Origin: Halobacteriovoraceae bacterium | GTDB lineage: Bacteria; Bdellovibrionota; Bacteriovoracia; Bacteriovoracales; Bacteriovoracaceae | NCBI GenBank assembly: GCA_002718735.1 | Contig: PBFR01000030.1 | Span: 1-64,000, forward strand | Reading direction: 5' to 3' | DNA: 64,000 nucleotides | Shown here: positions 62,713-64,000 of the stretch, in pieces | Numbering within the stretch: the stretch's first letter is position 1 | Layout of the letters: every line of letters begins with the position of its first letter | Position numbers and translations under genes: made by a program | Notes under the pieces: model-generated | The model's input: only the letters and a program-made list of their open reading frames with translations | What the model was told of the DNA's origin: nothing | The model's database searches: none

Positions 62713-63927
62713 ATGAAACTTGTCATTTTAATCTGGGCAACTCTCTTAGGTGCTCATGCGGAAGATTCGTGCGTATATAAAGATATTCGCGAGTATAAAA
62801 AGAAATTATTCTCTTCAAATCCTGTTTTGGACCAAGTTAAGCTTCAAAAAGATGCAACCAACTCTTTTGTGGATAAGGCCAAGCAGAGGCCAAACCCTGC
62901 TTTAGAATTTGAGTACACAAGAGGGGATGATTTTGGACTTGATACCAACAATTATGATTTAAAGCTTCTTCACGTCATAGAAATGGGGGGGAAAAGAAGT
63001 GCAAGAATGGAACAGGCCTTGGCACGGGCAAAGTTGGAAAGTAACCAATATGACTTGTACGGAAGTCGGAAAGGGCTTGAAAACCTCTTGAAATACCAAC
63101 GAGGTGCCCAGCTTGAAGTCCTGGTCAAAGCAATGCAGGAAGCTATTGAAACCTTTCGATCCCTTATTAAAAAACTTGGAAGTCGTAAAAGACTGAACCC
63201 CGAAGAAAAGGTCTCACTGAGTACTCTAAAGCTTGCATTAAATGATTATACGGCCAGACTGAACGATTTTAAAAATGAGCAAGATGTATTGGCTGGAGAA
63301 GTTGCATTCATGGGGGAGTGTAAAAAGCTAAAGTTTAACTACACCCCGATAAAGTATCCAAATATCGGTGTTTTAGAACTTAGCGAAAAACAAGGTATGG
63401 CGGCCATTGAGGAGAATAAAGTTGAAGTCGCTAGAAAGTTGCTAAAGCAAGAGAAATCCTTAGCCTACCCGGACCTAATGGTCGGACCAATTGTTGGCTA
63501 TGAGACAAAAGGTGCAGATGAGTTTGTAAGTGCAGGGATTGGAATAACTTTCAATGCTCCATTTTTGAATACTAATTATGGAGGAAAGCTTCAGGCTTCC
63601 AAGAATTTGTTGGCCCAACAAAAAACTGCGAAAAATAATATATCTCTCTTAAAGAGGAAGCTTAATAATCAGTTAAAGGTTTATCATCAATCACTAAAGA
63701 CCTACCAAGCAATGCCTTCACTATCTAAAATAGCAAAATTTCATAATGAAGCAGAACAGCTTTTCAGAAGAGGTGTTGTAAGCATTCCAATGATCATAGA
63801 GTCCCATCGTCAATATGTCGATTATATGGACTCCAGGTTTGAAACTGAAAACGACATCTTAAATGCTCTAATGGAAATCTATATTATTACTGGCAAAAAA
63901 AAACTTATCGAAAAATTATTTAACTAG
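62713..63927 (+). CDS. TolC-family outer membrane factor, CzcC-like
   Basis: The 404-residue exported protein has a signal peptide (MKLVILIWATLLGAHA) and OEP domains: the first helical-beta half with KQRPNPALEFEYTRGDDFG and the HVIEMGGKRSARME motif typical of CzcC-like factors, then LAYPDLMVGPIVGYETKG and PFLNTNYGGKLQASKNLLAQ in the second half. It would be the outer channel of a CzcCBA-type pump. A GTG-started lipoprotein follows after eight bases. Confidence 0.88.
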   Translation: MKLVILIWATLLGAHAEDSCVYKDIREYKKKLFSSNPVLDQVKLQKDATNSFVDKAKQRPNPALEFEYTRGDDFGLDTNNYDLKLLHVIEMGGKRSARMEQALARAKLESNQYDLYGSRKGLENLLKYQRGAQLEVLVKAMQEAIETFRSLIKKLGSRKRLNPEEKVSLSTLKLALNDYTARLNDFKNEQDVLAGEVAFMGECKKLKFNYTPIKYPNIGVLELSEKQGMAAIEENKVEVARKLLKQEKSLAYPDLMVGPIVGYETKGADEFVSAGIGITFNAPFLNTNYGGKLQASKNLLAQQKTAKNNISLLKRKLNNQLKVYHQSLKTYQAMPSLSKIAKFHNEAEQLFRRGVVSIPMIIESHRQYVDYMDSRFETENDILNALMEIYIITGKKKLIEKLFN

Positions 63928-63935
63928 GAGTTTTT

Positions 63936-64000
63936 GTGAAAAATCTAATTATTATTCTACCGTGTGTTCTTTTACTGAGTTGTAGTAAAGGGGGAGATGA
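63936..64000 (+). CDS. Start of a lipoprotein, probably the efflux adaptor (partial)
   Basis: GTG 63936 with AGGAG (63926-63930) begins a protein MKNLIIILPCVLLLSCSKGG, a lipoprotein signal with lipobox LLSC at Cys16. It runs off the window. By operon order (outer membrane factor, then adaptor, then pump) it is likely the CzcB-type membrane-fusion protein; this is inference from position only. Confidence 0.6.
   Translation, partial: MKNLIIILPCVLLLSCSKGGD

Overview
The window reads as chromosome of a Gram-negative, moderately AT-rich bacterium. The gene families fit the predatory Bacteriovoracales/Bdellovibrionota best: many lipoproteins with short lipoboxes, repeat-built surface proteins, a class II FBPase (GlpX), and a queA-tgt-yajC-tatA-secD-secF run. 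The lineage is inferred from gene content alone, since no rRNA or ribosomal protein gene is present.

Layout. 0-10 kb: a decayed RCC1-like repeat lipoprotein gene, an MscS-type channel, a ClpB-type chaperone behind a heat-shock-like promoter, and an intact 19-repeat RCC1-like lipoprotein. A 27-codon amphipathic peptide gene with its own hairpins follows. 10-18 kb: housekeeping genes (LRR protein, serB, pgsA, PilZ protein, glpX, SRPBCC protein, PLP-binding YggS-type protein, 2OG-Fe(II) oxygenase) and small secreted proteins. 18-33 kb: a minus-strand surface locus with a beta-barrel-like protein, a 1498-residue lipoprotein, four tandem BspA/DUF285 lipoproteins and a Calx-beta lipoprotein. 33-43 kb: a ParA-type ATPase, the queuosine and Sec/Tat genes, a Cys-rich lipoprotein, an HU-type protein, a DoxX protein and tRNA-Cys(GCA).

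43.3-54.5 kb is the most unusual part. The 3' end of tRNA-Cys, its terminator, a structured non-coding stretch and an Xre-like HTH gene are repeated about 10.57 kb downstream. Between the copies lies a cargo region with a tightly overlapping seven-gene metal-efflux-like operon: His-rich peptide, HME-type RND pump, TolC-like protein, OM barrel, lipoprotein, second TolC-like protein and an EGHGP protein. It has no recognisable periplasmic adaptor. A TIGR04325-like methyltransferase follows. This looks like a tRNA-associated island without a visible integrase.

54.8-60.7 kb: a coiled-coil membrane protein and a four-gene signalling cassette on the minus strand (sigma-54 response regulator, 65-residue solitary DHp-like protein, DUF985 cupin, hybrid kinase with two receivers). 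61-64 kb: a second metal-efflux locus (CDF exporter, His-rich peptide, CzcC-like outer membrane factor and the start of a lipoprotein that is probably the adaptor), cut by the window edge.
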